A DNA stretch of 64,000 nucleotides from Polyodon spathula (Eukaryota; Chordata; Actinopteri; Acipenseriformes; Polyodontidae), in the NCBI RefSeq assembly GCF_017654505.1, contig NC_054559.1, forward strand, positions 9,803,781 through 9,867,780, written 5' to 3'. This document shows, piece by piece, positions 27,160 through 38,639 of the stretch; positions within the stretch are counted from its first letter, which is position 1, and every line of letters begins with the position of its first letter. A model generated the notes under the pieces. That model saw only the letters and a list, made by a program, of their open reading frames with translations, searched no databases and had not been told where the DNA came from. Made by a program: the position numbers and the translations under genes.

Positions 27160-28390
27160 GCTTAAATTGTCACTGCTCTCATTATCAGACCACTTGTATC
27201 AAAACACTGGTCATGACAAAATTAAAGAATTATACATTGTAAAGTGTTTTTTTTTTTTTATATCTACAGGTTCTGTACCAAAGAATAACAGGGGGCAAAT
27301 GTGTGCTATGTAATATTTAAAAGAGTATTAACATTTTCAACTTAATCGACAATTTTATTAGCTTTGAAAACATTAGCTAACTTAGGGCTTCAGTTTCCTG
27401 AGGCTTGATGTTAGAGCAATAAAACCTGGCACCCGAGAGTCAAGGTATTCAAACGTGGACTTTGTAGAATAATAGCCTTCTTATAATGCGTCCATAATTA
27501 GGCGAGAATTAAGATAACATTAAAATCTTGCTTCATTATTTGTCGGATTGTTAGAAACTTGTTTGCTTTGTAACTTTTAAAGACCGGACTCTGAAGAGTT
27601 AAACCTTCTATTCATTTTGCAATAATTCTACTTGGAATTTACAACGTGTCAAATTGGTTTAGTAACAGGTAACTTTTTTTTTCTTTTTTGACAACCTGTG
27701 CTTTTGTTTTTTTTTAATTTGAGATTATGTAACCTAAATTTTGCTTAAAATTGACACACAGAAAACATAAAGGTTGTAGCATTGCATTACTTTAGTTAAC
27801 ATAATTATGAGCCAGTCTGAATTCAGCTGGAGCACTGACAGGGCAGGGTTTTCTTATAGCTGTGCACGTCATTAACCCTTTCTTGTGCTAAACATTCTGT
27901 TTCCTTTGTTGTCCCCCATATGACAAGTGTTATAATAGGATAATAGTGTTATTTAATAGTGTACTGCTGCATGGGTTGTTTGGCATAATAAGTAGTATAT
28001 AAAAGCATACATAAAGTGTGTTTTATGGTACTTGTGTAAACTCAAAGCATGCCTTTTATAGGAATAGTTAAAAAAAGGTTGAATTGACCAGAGAAGTAGA
28101 GATTATTCTCAGTTTGTTTATTGCACATTAGAAATACGTTCTTAATAATAAAGCTGTGATGGTCAACTGCCACAGGTTTCACAGCATTTAATCTCAATAC
28201 CAAATTCATGATGACAAGGAACTCAAACATACATCAAGAGTTCTTTTGAAGCACTTTTCAGAGGCAATAACACATAATTACAAAATAATAATAATAATAA
28301 AAAAAGTTTTATACAAACGTTTTTTTTTTAAACAGGTAGTCTCAATCAAAACACGAGTTACTGAAATACTCCAATTTGGAGTTCAATATA
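27160..28390. other. Intergenic, nothing recognised
   Basis: AT-rich DNA between the L2 element and the 3' end of the GTPase gene, with short poly(T) tracts. Part of 28120-28390 could be 3' UTR if a more distal polyadenylation signal is used. Confidence 0.5.
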
Positions 28391-28396
28391 TTTATT
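28391..28396 (-). promoter_or_regulatory. Candidate polyadenylation signal of the GTPase gene
   Basis: AATAAA on the minus strand about 330 bases after the stop codon of the Ras-dva-like gene. It would give a 3' UTR of roughly 350 nt. Another AATAAA lies further on, near 28120. Confidence 0.45.
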
Positions 28397-28727
28397 GTAC
28401 AACTTATTAAAACACAGTTGTTTTTCACTGATGCAGATCCTGCCTTGATAAAGAATGTCCAACTGCGCTTGTTTAATATTTCTTGATAAGGAAATGCATA
28501 TTACTGTATATGATTTCACTTATTGATTTACAAAATGAAGAAACATAAACCCCAATTCTTGTCATTACCACCATTAGACTAACACACCGCACCTGTTAAC
28601 ATCCTTACAAGCAATCTTTCATTGACCCTCGGATCTATGCTCAGAACTTGCCAAAGCCCTAACTGATCACAGGCATAAACCCCAAGTTCAGTGCAGCGAC
28701 TCGTCTGATCATATCATAATCGATCGA

Positions 28728-29360
28728 TTAGGAGATGTTGCAACTGTTCGTTTTACTCATGTGTGGTCTTCTGACTCTAGCGTTCTCTTTAGGGTATGTC
28801 TCCCTCCTTCTGCGGAGAGCCGGGCTTAGTCTGCTGGGCAGGTTTACCTGTTGAAGCAGCTCTTTGAACACGCCGATTACATTTGAGTTGTCTTTGGCGG
28901 AAGCCTCCACGTAGCTGGCGTTCCAGTCTAGCTCCACAGTTGACATGACATCTTCGGCGAGGACCTGCCTCTGGTTCTCCTGGTCCGCTTTGCTTCCCAC
29001 CACCACAATCGGGGTGCATTTGTCCTCTTTGATCTCCAGGACCTCGTCCCTGAGCCTCCGGACCTCCTCGAAAGACTCCGGGTCATCGATGGAGTAGACC
29101 AGGGCGAAAGCGTCGCTGTTGCGGATGCAGAGTTTCTTCATCGCCGGGAACGAGTAGCTGCCGCTCGTGTCCATGATCTCGATTTTTATTTTCACGCCGT
29201 CGATGATGTTCTCGATGCTGTGTAGCTCTTCCACTGTCCGCTTGTACTTGGGGTCGAATTTGTCCTGGAGGAACCGCTGTATCAGCGCAGTCTTCCCGAC
29301 ACCGGCGGCCCCAAAGAAAACCAGGCGGACTGTTGTCTTCTCTTTCACGACTAGAGACAT
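28728..29360 (-). CDS. Ras-family small GTPase, Ras-dva-like, intronless
   Basis: A complete single-exon frame of 210 codons. It has the P-loop GAAGVGKT at residues 17-24, a switch I region with TVEELHS, DTSGSYSFPAM at G3 (Ser replaces the catalytic Gln61 of Ras), VVVGSKAD at G4 (Ser for the usual Asn of NKxD), EASAKD at G5, a basic C-terminal stretch and a terminal CAAX box CNIS for prenylation, so membrane anchoring is expected. The DTSGSY.FPAM signature and the C-terminal ALRRRRETYPKE tail point to the Ras-dva group, related to Rhes/Di-Ras. This group is known from Xenopus and fish anterior ectoderm and forebrain patterning and is reported lost in placental mammals. The start chosen (ATG at 29360, G at -3) matches how the family begins (MSLVVKEK). 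An in-frame ATG 25 codons upstream would add a non-family extension. A GC box (GGGCGGGG) lies near 29698 upstream. GTPase identity is certain; the subfamily is from memory. Confidence 0.9.
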   Translation of the reverse strand: MSLVVKEKTTVRLVFFGAAGVGKTALIQRFLQDKFDPKYKRTVEELHSIENIIDGVKIKIEIMDTSGSYSFPAMKKLCIRNSDAFALVYSIDDPESFEEVRRLRDEVLEIKEDKCTPIVVVGSKADQENQRQVLAEDVMSTVELDWNASYVEASAKDNSNVIGVFKELLQQVNLPSRLSPALRRRRETYPKENARVRRPHMSKTNSCNIS

Positions 29361-30050
29361 ATCGATAGTTCTTTCTGCCTTTCTCGATACTGCAAAAACT
29401 TCAGTTAACTTCCAAAACAGTAGTAGGCTGCTCAATGTACAGCAGCAGTACTGATCAGATGCAGCTAAGTATTTTAATTCTGAGTATTTGATGGTATCTT
29501 TACGCCGTTTCGTTGCAGGTTAAAATGAGCAACGATAAAGCTCGTAAACTTATGGTTCAGTAGTGTCTCACTGGCCCCAATCCTAAACTCGTTTCAGATC
29601 CCGCTATTAAATGCCTGCTGTTCACTCCAGCCCTGTACTGTATTTATTCATTCTCTATTCTCACGTTATCTCAGCGCTGTCCAATTGCTGTTCAGAATGG
29701 GCGGGGTCCAAAATAATCAAGCTATAAGGACAAGAGATATGCAGTACAAGTGCTAGGTGTTTTTTTGTTTTTTAAAAAAATTTGCCACCGTAAGGACGCC
29801 TTGAATATGAATTTGTTTCCTTCGCGGCAGACTGGATTGATGTTCCAGGGTTAAGCAAGTCTTTGTTTAGTACCACATCGTGTCCATTACAGCATAAGTA
29901 AAATGAAAGTAAAATGGCATATCATTTGCAAACACTTGTAACTGGGGGAAAAGTAATATTAATATGTGACTTGTACAGTATAGTCCAAATCCCTTGCTTA
30001 TAAATATTAACATTTTTAATATTAGAAATGGTATTAATATTGGCTTTATA

Positions 30051-30071
30051 GAGAGAGAGAGGGGGGAGAGG

Positions 30072-30144
<73 letters not shown>
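30051..30144. repeat. (GA)n microsatellite
   Basis: About 90 bp of GA with a few GGG interruptions at the left end. Confidence 0.95.
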
Positions 30145-30147
<3 letters not shown>

Positions 30148-30268
30148 ACGTTGGGGATTTAAACTGTTGACAACTTTGTTGGCAACACTTTGTGCGTAAG
30201 TGTTTGTTTATTTCTTTCTACACGATTTCTACAAGATTTTGCTAAAGAATAGTTATTATCTTAATAAA

Positions 30269-30308
30269 GAATATATATATATAGATATAGATTATATATA
30301 TAATATAT

Positions 30309-30343
<35 letters not shown>
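30269..30343. repeat. (AT)n microsatellite
   Basis: An imperfect AT run containing GATATAGATTA-type interruptions. Confidence 0.95.
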
Positions 30344-30583
30344 CAGAAATTTACTATAAACTACTGTAACTAAATAATTACTAAGTTTTAAGTTTCCATG
30401 CGGGAATTGATTGGGCCTTACTTAATATAATAGAGGTCAGACACTGTATTTTCCCTGTTTTAAATTAACAACATTTAGATGTTATGGTATAACAAGTTCA
30501 GCTTTTGAAATGCCGGTACAGTTTCTTTGAGTGTCTTTGATTCAAAATCCAACCATTACCTAAAAGGAGATCATATTCTAAAG

Positions 30584-30778
30584 CAGGGGTCTCCAACCCT
30601 GGTCCTGGAGAGCTATAGGCTGCTGGTTTTTGTTTCAACCAATCTCTGGTACTTAATTAAACCAATTATTGGCTTAATTAGATTAAAGGTGTTCCAGATC
30701 TTTAGCCATTGATGATGTAAAGACACCTATAAAACCTGCTGGACCGGGTCTCTCCAGGACCAGGGTTGGATACCCCTG
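30584..30778. mobile_element. hAT-type non-autonomous element, 195 bp
   Basis: It begins CAGGGGTCTCCAACCCTGG and ends with the inverted CCAGGGTTGGATACCCCTG. The flanks are TTCTAAAG (left) and TTCCAAAT (right), which agree at 6 of 8 positions, as expected of an old 8-bp hAT duplication. There is no coding capacity. The CAGGGGT termini and 8-bp duplication are the hAT signature. Confidence 0.85.
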
Positions 30779-30800
30779 TTCCAAATTATGTCTTCTAGTG

Positions 30801-31096
30801 CAGGGGTTCTCAAACTCGGTCCTGGGGACCCCATGTGGCTGCTGGTTTGCATTCCAACCGAGCTCTCAATTACTTAACTATACCCTTAATTGAACTAATA
30901 ATTTGCTTAATTAGACATTTTTACTTGTTTTCAGCTTATAAACAGTTGCAGTTCAAGTTGTTATATCAAATGTTATAGCTAACTTGAAATATGCAAACTG
31001 TTCAAGAGCTGAAAACAAGTAAAAAGATCTAATTAAGCAAATTGTCTGTTCAATTACGGGTTTTGAGAAAAAAAAAAAAAGTTTGAGAAAACCCTG
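30801..31096. mobile_element. hAT-type foldback element, about 296 bp
   Basis: It begins CAGGGGTTCTCAAACTCGG and ends GTTTGAGAAAACCCTG. The flanking octamers TTCTAGTG and TTCGAGTG agree at 7 of 8 positions, a clear target duplication. Long internal inverted arms are visible, such as CTTGTTTTCAGCTTAT against GAGCTGAAAACAAG and CTTAATTAGA against its complement. It lies 22 bp from the previous hAT element. Confidence 0.88.
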
Positions 31097-31542
31097 TTCG
31101 AGTGAATTGAGGTTTGTAGTGACCTGTGTTTTGGCAAGAATTTCTTTGTTAACCAGCAGGTGGGGACATTCTCCCTTGAGCACATTCTACACTGCATAGC
31201 TTTTTTCAAGCTTTAGAGTGTACATTTATTTTTTCATATTTATATTTACAGCGCTGGGACATTTTAACAAAGAGTTTGTAATTCAATTCATTTTAAACAA
31301 TCATGTAACAGAACTCCATTGGAAACCCACATTGCTGGTCATCACTGCCCTCCTGTATACACAAGTGTAAATCTCCTGGCTCGCCTATCATAGCACCTCT
31401 ATAGTGTGTGAGCTGCCAACAGTACAAGGCATGACCTTGTGTAGAATGGGGTCTGGACAGATTGCACTTGATACATGGTATTACTTTTTAAAATTAAAAG
31501 GCACTTTTTTTTTTTTTATTCCATCCTTTATGCAAAAGCTAC

Positions 31543-31618
31543 GTCAGTATACATCATGAGTCCAGGGAGTGATGAGAATGTGTGTCAGTATGCATCATGA
31601 ATCCAGGGAGCGATGAGG
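31543..31618 (+). repeat. 42-bp tandem duplication
   Basis: Two copies start at about 31543 and 31585. Both contain GTCAGTAT.CATCATGA and TCCAGGGAG.GATGAG, with about three substitutions between them. Confidence 0.8.
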
Positions 31619-32938
31619 AGCACAGGCAGTGCTTGTGCACATGTCAGTGGAGAGGCGTCTGTTGCAGAAATAATTAGACTTTGAACAGAAGACCGTCAGG
31701 CAATGTGTTAAAGACATCAAATGCCACGGAAGAGCCTGTCTGCAGCAACCATAGAGGCTTTTGTCTGCATTGAAAAAAACTTGTAGCTTGGAGGCGGAGC
31801 AGACACATTTATTTGACATGAGTCAATGTGTGATTCAGACTGCATAAATGTACTATACTACCACACTGTAGCTTGAGATACTGCACTCACATCCCCCTTC
31901 CCATCACCGCTTAGAAAGCATTTGTTTTATGGTTTATGTGTGGTAGTTCTCTTTCACAAGGTGGAAATGTTTTGTACATTCAGGTTTAATATTTGTCTGC
32001 TTGTGATGCAGGGGAACATTGGTGAATGATATACAGCTTTAATAACTGCAGGAGCCTGACTTGTGGAATGTGTCGCATGAAAGGATGTTGAATTATCACA
32101 CTGCGCCACCCAGCCCTCCACTATCAATAGAACCCTTTCTTTCTACCAACATGAGAAATCATTAAGCTGCATCCAGTTCTATTGGAGCCCCTGTTTTATT
32201 GCAGCTTTATTTAATTACTCAAATGCATTTGAAATCAAATGAGAAAATAAACCGTGTATCTGACTCCTGTTTAGCCTGTTGCTTCTTTGAGTGCACATGC
32301 AGTTCTTGTTTTGTTTTATCATATTTAAATAACCCAGAGGCAAGATACACATACTGTATGCAAATTGTACAAAGGCGACAGTGTGTGCTTTGCAAATAAC
32401 CAAATCCTTAACTAGCGTGGGAGGCCTGGGGCATCTGTCTGCTTTGTAGAAATATCATCCAGAGCAATTAGCAACAAAAGAGGCAGCATTAGCTCTGTGA
32501 GAGAGTAAGAGCTTGAGGCACAGGAGCCAGACATGCAAGCTTTATTGATTAGTCTCAAAGAGCTAGCGTGGCTAACAAGGATTGATGAAGAATTCATATA
32601 AGAACTCCCTGGCGAGATGTAATGCAGTACATACACATTGGTGTACAGTGCTATGCAAATAACAAATACAGCAGCCTATCAATAACCCCAGCTCATCTGA
32701 CTAAAGCAATAGCTTCAATTCATTCCATCAAATTTGCAATTGTGCCTAAAAAGAGGATTATTATCACAAATTGCCATTTTTGGATCATACATGCCCTTAG
32801 ATTATTATCACTGTGTTCCTTTTTTCAGATTATCTCATGATTCAGAAAATCAAAGTTATATTGGATATGTTTGTATCCTGTTGTATGTGTGTTATAACAT
32901 TTGGTTGGATAATTCAGAATGTAATTTTCTTTTTTTTT

Positions 32939-32964
32939 GGGGGGGGGGGGGGGGGGGGGGGGGG
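32939..32964 (+). repeat. Poly(G) run of 26
   Basis: A T tract passes directly into 26 consecutive G. No gene is nearby. Confidence 0.95.
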
Positions 32965-35924
32965 TAATCTAGTGACAGCTGTACACTTTCATTACAAAGA
33001 ACATGTCTTTATGTGTTATTGATGTTAGTTCTTTCCTTTTTTTCTTAGACATATCCTTGAAGGTAAGGTAGCCTTTTTTTATAGCGAGGAGAACACCTCC
33101 CTACCTCACTATAGCCCTACCTGCTCCATTAAATACAGTGTCATCATCTTATTGCATTAGTTGTTGAAATTCAGGGAAAATTAATCACCAACTTTATCAC
33201 CATCTCCCGTTGATCTAGACAACATCCTCAGATAAGAGAACACTTAAAGTAAGGAAATTGGTATTTCTGTTTAACAGATGGATGGCCACCATAAACTTCA
33301 CAGATATCAGGATATTTATGAATACAATACAACATTTATTAGGCACAATTTGAAAAACCTTAACCTTTTGAGTCTAGTTCATATATCTGGAGGGAAATTA
33401 AATATTGTAATTTTGTATAATTAATGTAATATCCGTTTTTATAAGCACTAAACTGACTACTTTAATATCATGTAAAACAAATAAACATGCTTTCACAGAA
33501 CCAGAAGGACAATTTATTCCACTCTCTTTATATTGGAGCTGTGGCGGTGGGCTTGTACAGTTTGTTATTAAAGAATCATGCCCTTTACCCTTCTAACTCT
33601 TTGTATCGCGCGTCAGTGTTCAAATATTATTTTGTGTGATTGAATCTTCTTTAAGTATAATTACAGACACCTGCTGGAAATAAGTTTCACAGACGGGAAC
33701 TGAAGCTGAACAACCATACAGTTCTGTCTCTGTGATTGTTTGTGCAGAAATCATACACATTATTAACATTTATTAACAGCCTCTGTGCCAGTCAGGGAGA
33801 GATATCCCATTTCCAATGCCATAAAGACCAGTCAACCAGTGAGCCATTTAGAGACATGATGGTGGTAATCTAAAGGAGAATGTATTCAGAAAATGGCACA
33901 CTGCAATAGTGGGACTCATTTTAGGTGCAATTGCAAATGTGATTGAGTGAATTCACAGTTGATCATTTTACTTTTCCTGCCCTGATCCGCCGCCACTACA
34001 CATCGCCACTTGTACTAATTACGACAATATTGCAGCAATAAATTGCCTTGTTGTATTTTATTATTGTTTCTAGACTTACAAGGACACATGGTATCTGATT
34101 GCAATTAAAGAGTGATTTGCATCAGTTCACAGCAGGCCAGTCTTCTCTTTTCCTCTTGATTCTATCACAGTGCATTGAGCAGTCAACATTGATCTGAATT
34201 TATAAACATTGAGGTCCTGATTTATTAAGCTTTTGCTCCAGCTGGAGGGTAACAATAATTAAAAAGCTGTTCATTTTCATTTTAGAATTCAGAAACAACT
34301 TGTAGACAGAATGAGAAAACATCCCTGTTTGTATTATTACATCCTTATTTGTTTATTGGTTTTTGACATTGTTGTGTTTACTTTCAACGTCGATTTTATG
34401 CAGCATGCAGCTTAATTGCTCAATAAAAGCACCAACAGCTGGAAAACAATAAACCAAACATTGAAGTACTAGATCAAATATTTCCAGAGAAACAAACAGA
34501 AGTGCAGACAATCTCACATTCAGGGTGTGGTAGTTTAATATGAACCTCTCCCACATTACTATATTTTAGTATTGTACTGAAAGAAATATCAAAATCTTAT
34601 TAACGGTTAATCATATTTAAAATTTCCCATAACTGATATCTGACGTCTCATCATTCATTACTTAACAACTTGAAGCTGTTAACCCGAAACCATTGACTCC
34701 AGCAATAGCATGGTAAGCTCTTCATTGTTCTGTAGTGGGCCAGGAGCAGCACATTGTGTCCTCTTTGTAAACTTACCTCTCCATCTTGTCGTGCCCCTGC
34801 TGTTGTTTGCCTTACATGCTTTACAAATGTAAACCTGTTTTCAGAGATAATGAAGTTTGGAGAGGAGAATAAAGTATTATTATTTATTTACAACTTGGTG
34901 ACACCTTTGAATACTCCCACTCACTGGCTGGGGTTTGTTTTGCTAGTCTTTTACCAGGTCATCTCTTTTAAACACAGCTAAAACCCTTAGCGGAAAAATG
35001 CCATTCAACTGCAGAGTCAATATCATGTTTGATGTAACGTACTACTATCATTTTTCCCTCTGCAAGGCGTTTACCACACTTCCCTGTGCATTTGAAATGT
35101 ATGGTACAGTAAGACGTTTTAGAGATTTATGAACATAATTGCTGTTTGAGGCTAACTGGCAGAGAATTGTGTCAGGCTGGCAGTTTGTAAAATACTTCTT
35201 TGTTAAGTTAAATTTAGACAGTGTTAACCGGTAATGTAGGAATCAACAAGCAGATCTGTCAGAATAATGCATTTAAGGCCTTGAGATATTATAGAGTGCT
35301 CTTTCCTCATTTTCAGAGTTATCAGCTAGAAAGGTAATCTCTCCAGGAGATCGACTGCAGAAGCATTAAAGGGTGTCATTATGTATGGTTTTTGCCCACC
35401 TCTTACATTGCCAGGCTTGCTGGACACAGGCCAAAGCCTTCTCACAGTTTTCTTTTCTGTCATTCGCTTAAACAACATCTTTAAGAAGGACTGTCCTTGA
35501 GAGGAACATTTCACTCGTAAACTTAACAGGTTGCCTCTTTATCTTCATGTTTTTGTATCTATTGGCCATTTATAGCTGGAATTTGTTAAAGAGTATCCAG
35601 CAAACACATACTATATTTTCTCCAGTTTCCTTTTTGTTTTTTAAAGGAGAAAAGCAGAATTTGCAGGTGTTTATTCCTTTCATAAAATATAAGTTAGTTT
35701 AAGACTGCAGAATTCTCTTTGGGTCTACTCCCCAATAGCAGTGGTTAAAATGAACAAATAACATCATATTGCAAAATAACAAAAACAAGTACAAATAACA
35801 ACACAGGTGGTAGAATCTGCACTACCATGCAGTCTGCTACTGGTGGGGTGTGCTAGCGTGGGTGGAGGGAAAGTGCACACCAGAAAAACAAAATCGGGGA
35901 GGCAAGAATCACCAATGTCCGTTA

Positions 35925-36303
35925 ATATTGCGTGTTGTGGGGCTCCCGAGTGGCGGTTCTTTCCAGGCTATTCCACTGCCGACCGTGGACGAGAGCTCTC
36001 AGGGGGCAGCGCACAATTGGCCAAACGACGCCCTGGGGGGGAGGGCTTAGGTCAGCCAGGGTGTCCTTGGCTCACCGCGCACCAGTGATCCCTGTAGACT
36101 GGTTGGGCGCCTGCAGGTTTGCCTGTAAGCTGCCTAGAGCTGTGTTGTCCTCCGACCTGAAGCTCTGGGCTGGCTTCATGGCTGGCCTGCCGAGTGAAAA
36201 GAAGAGTTCGGCTGATGGCACACGCGTTGGAGAACAGCTGAGCTGAGCCTAAATCCAAATGGGAGAATTGGGAGAAGAACAGGGTAAAAATAATTGGCGA
36301 CTA
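35925..36303 (+). mobile_element. tRNA-derived SINE, internally deleted
   Basis: It begins near GTGTTGTGGGGCTCCCGAGT with an A-box-like GGCTCCCGAGTGGCG, then jumps to TTCCAGGCTATTCCACTGCC and a GC-rich body (GGGGGCAGCGCACAATTGGC, TGACGGC-like and CGCACCAGTGATCCCTGTAG words). It ends in AAATCCAAATGGGAGAATTGG and AAAATAATTGGCGAC. From memory similar elements are common in sturgeon and paddlefish. The expected tRNA B box between the A box and TTCCAGGC appears to be deleted here, so this copy should not be transcribable. About 120 bp to the left (from 35806) may be a separate insert. Confidence 0.7.
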
Positions 36304-36318
36304 ATACATTAATGTATG

Positions 36319-36323
<5 letters not shown>

Positions 36324-36396
<73 letters not shown>
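36324..36396. repeat. (AT)n microsatellite
   Basis: An AT run of about 70 bp directly following the SINE tail. Confidence 0.95.
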
Positions 36397-36399
<3 letters not shown>

Positions 36400-37464
36400 T
36401 GTAGTGTTGTACAACTGGGCAAGATGATTTCCCACATATAGGCCCTACATTAATAATCTATATGGTGGCGGTATTTAGATTGAATAGAACCCCAGTGTTC
36501 TCGAATTACATCATACAAGTACAAGTTGTGATCAGCCCAGCAGACTTTCTCCTGTTAGAAAATACGACTCTCCTTCCTCATCGCAGACTGGGCTAGCGAT
36601 TGGAGGGCACCACATTTTGTGCATCACCCTCACCGAAGTCAGAGATTACTCTCTGTCGTTGTATATTCAGAGCCTTATGGTGGGCTAGCGACTGCACCCA
36701 CACCATGACGTCTTCCAATACTAGACTCAGTGGTTCTTGATTGTTCCATCATTCCTTGCATGCTTTGTTTGTTTAGTCATTACATTCTGTTCTAGTTATT
36801 TTTAAGTTCACATATTCTGAATGATATTCACCGTATAGAGTACAATGATATAAAATTATTTCTAGTTAGTATTTGTTTTACCAGTAAAATAGGCTTTATG
36901 GTGTAATAAAGTACTTTTCAGACGGTTGATGCAGATGGTAGTGATTGCTCATTTCTATTTAGTCATCTAAGATAGGCACTTGCACTGCAGTTAGTGTGAA
37001 CCATAAGGTGCTGATTAAGAATTAAGGAATGCTATACCCTTACACACCACCTTTCACTATAATAAAATATATCCTTAATCATGCTCCACCACTCTTGACA
37101 ACCAATTGAATATTTTATTGGTGCTTGTCATATTTAAAACATGAACATCCTTCTAGTGCCTTGGAGCAGACATGCCATTTGATATGAGTTCACAAACTTG
37201 GGAGTTAATGAGTAACTGCATACATTATATTGGCCAAGGTTCCAGCATATAGTGATCTGGTAATTAGAGATAAAAAAGAGCTACTGTATGAGAATGAAAA
37301 TACTAGACTGCTTTTCCTTTATAGTATGTTTGCTTTACCGTGGTAACTTTCAAACTCATTTTCTACACTTTCCTGTTGATTTTCTTCTATTTTGTTCAAA
37401 TGTAATATAATCTGTAATGTCCCACAAATCCAATGTGGTATGCTATGGTAAAGCAAAGCAATGC

Positions 37465-37672
37465 ATGGTGAAAACAATAGGACAGAGGATAGGAGACACT
37501 TCTTTACACAGAGAGTGGGGATGGTATAGAATGGGTTATTTAACCACATTGCTACTGTTGAATCATTGGGATCCTTTAAGACTTGACAACATTTTTAGAT
37601 TAATCAGCTTCTAGGAACCAGATGAGCGCTCATGGGCCAAATGGCCTTTCATCCGTAAGTGTTCTTAAGTGC
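37465..37672 (+). mobile_element. CR1 LINE 3' fragment
   Basis: The sequence GATAGGAGACACTTCTTTAC then ACAGAGAGTGGGGATGG, ATCATTGGGATCCTTTAAGA, and CATGGGCCAAATGGCCTTTC followed by GTTCTTAAG parallels, with divergence, the last 200 bp of the CR1 element at 41190-43185. There it encodes RRHFFTQRIVRVWNQLP and is followed by GGGCCGAATGGCCTCC. This is an older, 5'-truncated copy. Confidence 0.8.
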
Positions 37673-38059
37673 ACATTTTGTATTTTAACTCTCTAAGTGT
37701 TTTCACTGTTTCTAGAAGACCTACAGCTAAGTTGTTGTAATTAAAAGCAGACTGGTCCTAACCATGACTCTTTTGGATATTTAATACTGATAAAAAGGTT
37801 AGTAGCACAGTCAGGTGGTCAAACTGGGTACAGCTTCCCAGAGAGGTGGTGAGATGTTCATTTGATAATGTCAGCATTACGCAAATAGATCGATTTGATC
37901 TACAGCAGTGTGTGCAGCTCTGACATACAGAAGAGCAAAAGAACACACTTGCAGTGGACATTATTCACCCAAGGCATGCAGCTGTGACAAGAATTCATTT
38001 ACTTGATGATTAATTGGACAATTGTAATAATTATATTTAATGTGATATGGAACTGCGAA

Positions 38060-38632
38060 CAGGCTGGCTGTAGGGGTGATGTCAGGCCAGAAAGAATAAC
38101 ACAAGCAGGCAATACTGGGGTTGAAACTGAGACGCAGTGGCTGTGCTCGGTGTTTTAATGAAACAAAAGATTTAAACAAAAACAGCACAAGGCACTTGAC
38201 GCCCAAATAAATAGATGAACAAATCGACAAAACAATAAACAAACAGACAAACAAGTACAGTGTAACAATTATTTACTCTTTTACATTTTATTTTCCTCTC
38301 CACTCATGAACACACAACCCCGAGTGGGTGAAAACGTGCACCTTTTATACATCTGTACCGAGACTCTATTGCTAATCAATCATTCAATTGGAGTCTCGGT
38401 ACATCTGCACGTGAATTAATCAGTGTACTCCCGTGACACACATTCTACACATTTTATCTGCACGTGAAGTGATGTGTAATCCTCGTGCCTAAATATAAAT
38501 TACACTTTAAGCACTCATGCTCATAACCTACATTATATCCCGTGCACCGATATCTACACTCCAACATTAACACACCACATGCAACATATAACACACAAAT
38601 ACACACACAGGGGCGGGGCACATTGCCACAGG
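38060..38632 (-). mobile_element. Solo LTR of a Gypsy-like retroelement
   Basis: On the minus strand the segment starts TGTGGCAATGTGCCCCGCCC at 38632. It has a TATA box (TATAAAAGG near 38340), AATAAAATG near 38288, and a 3' part running to about 38060. An inverted repeat of TGTACCGAGACTC and GAGTCTCGGTACA (38355-38403) lies just upstream of the TATA box and could form a hairpin. No internal coding region or second LTR was seen. The 3' boundary is approximate. Confidence 0.6.
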
Positions 38633-38639
38633 AGCAAAC

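Larger units (their letters stand above)
31100..35800. other. Gene-free, mostly unique sequence
   Basis: About 4.7 kb of moderately AT-rich DNA with little recognisable repeat content apart from a 42-bp tandem duplication and a G run. Stretches rich in TAAT/ATTA and E-box-like words (for example 32160-32260 and 34200-34300) look like vertebrate regulatory DNA, but only a cross-species alignment could show conservation. No exons were recognised. Confidence 0.4.

Noticed and set aside
29167..29454. 95-codon plus-strand frame
   Set aside because: Antisense shadow of the Ras-dva-like GTPase exon.
35932..35955. Possible functional tRNA gene
   Set aside because: Only an A-box-like head is present; no B box, anticodon arm or cloverleaf can be built, and the sequence continues into a SINE body.
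35807..36258. Overlapping frames on both strands around 35.8-36.3 kb
   Set aside because: They fall within a GC-rich SINE body and have no coding signature of their own.
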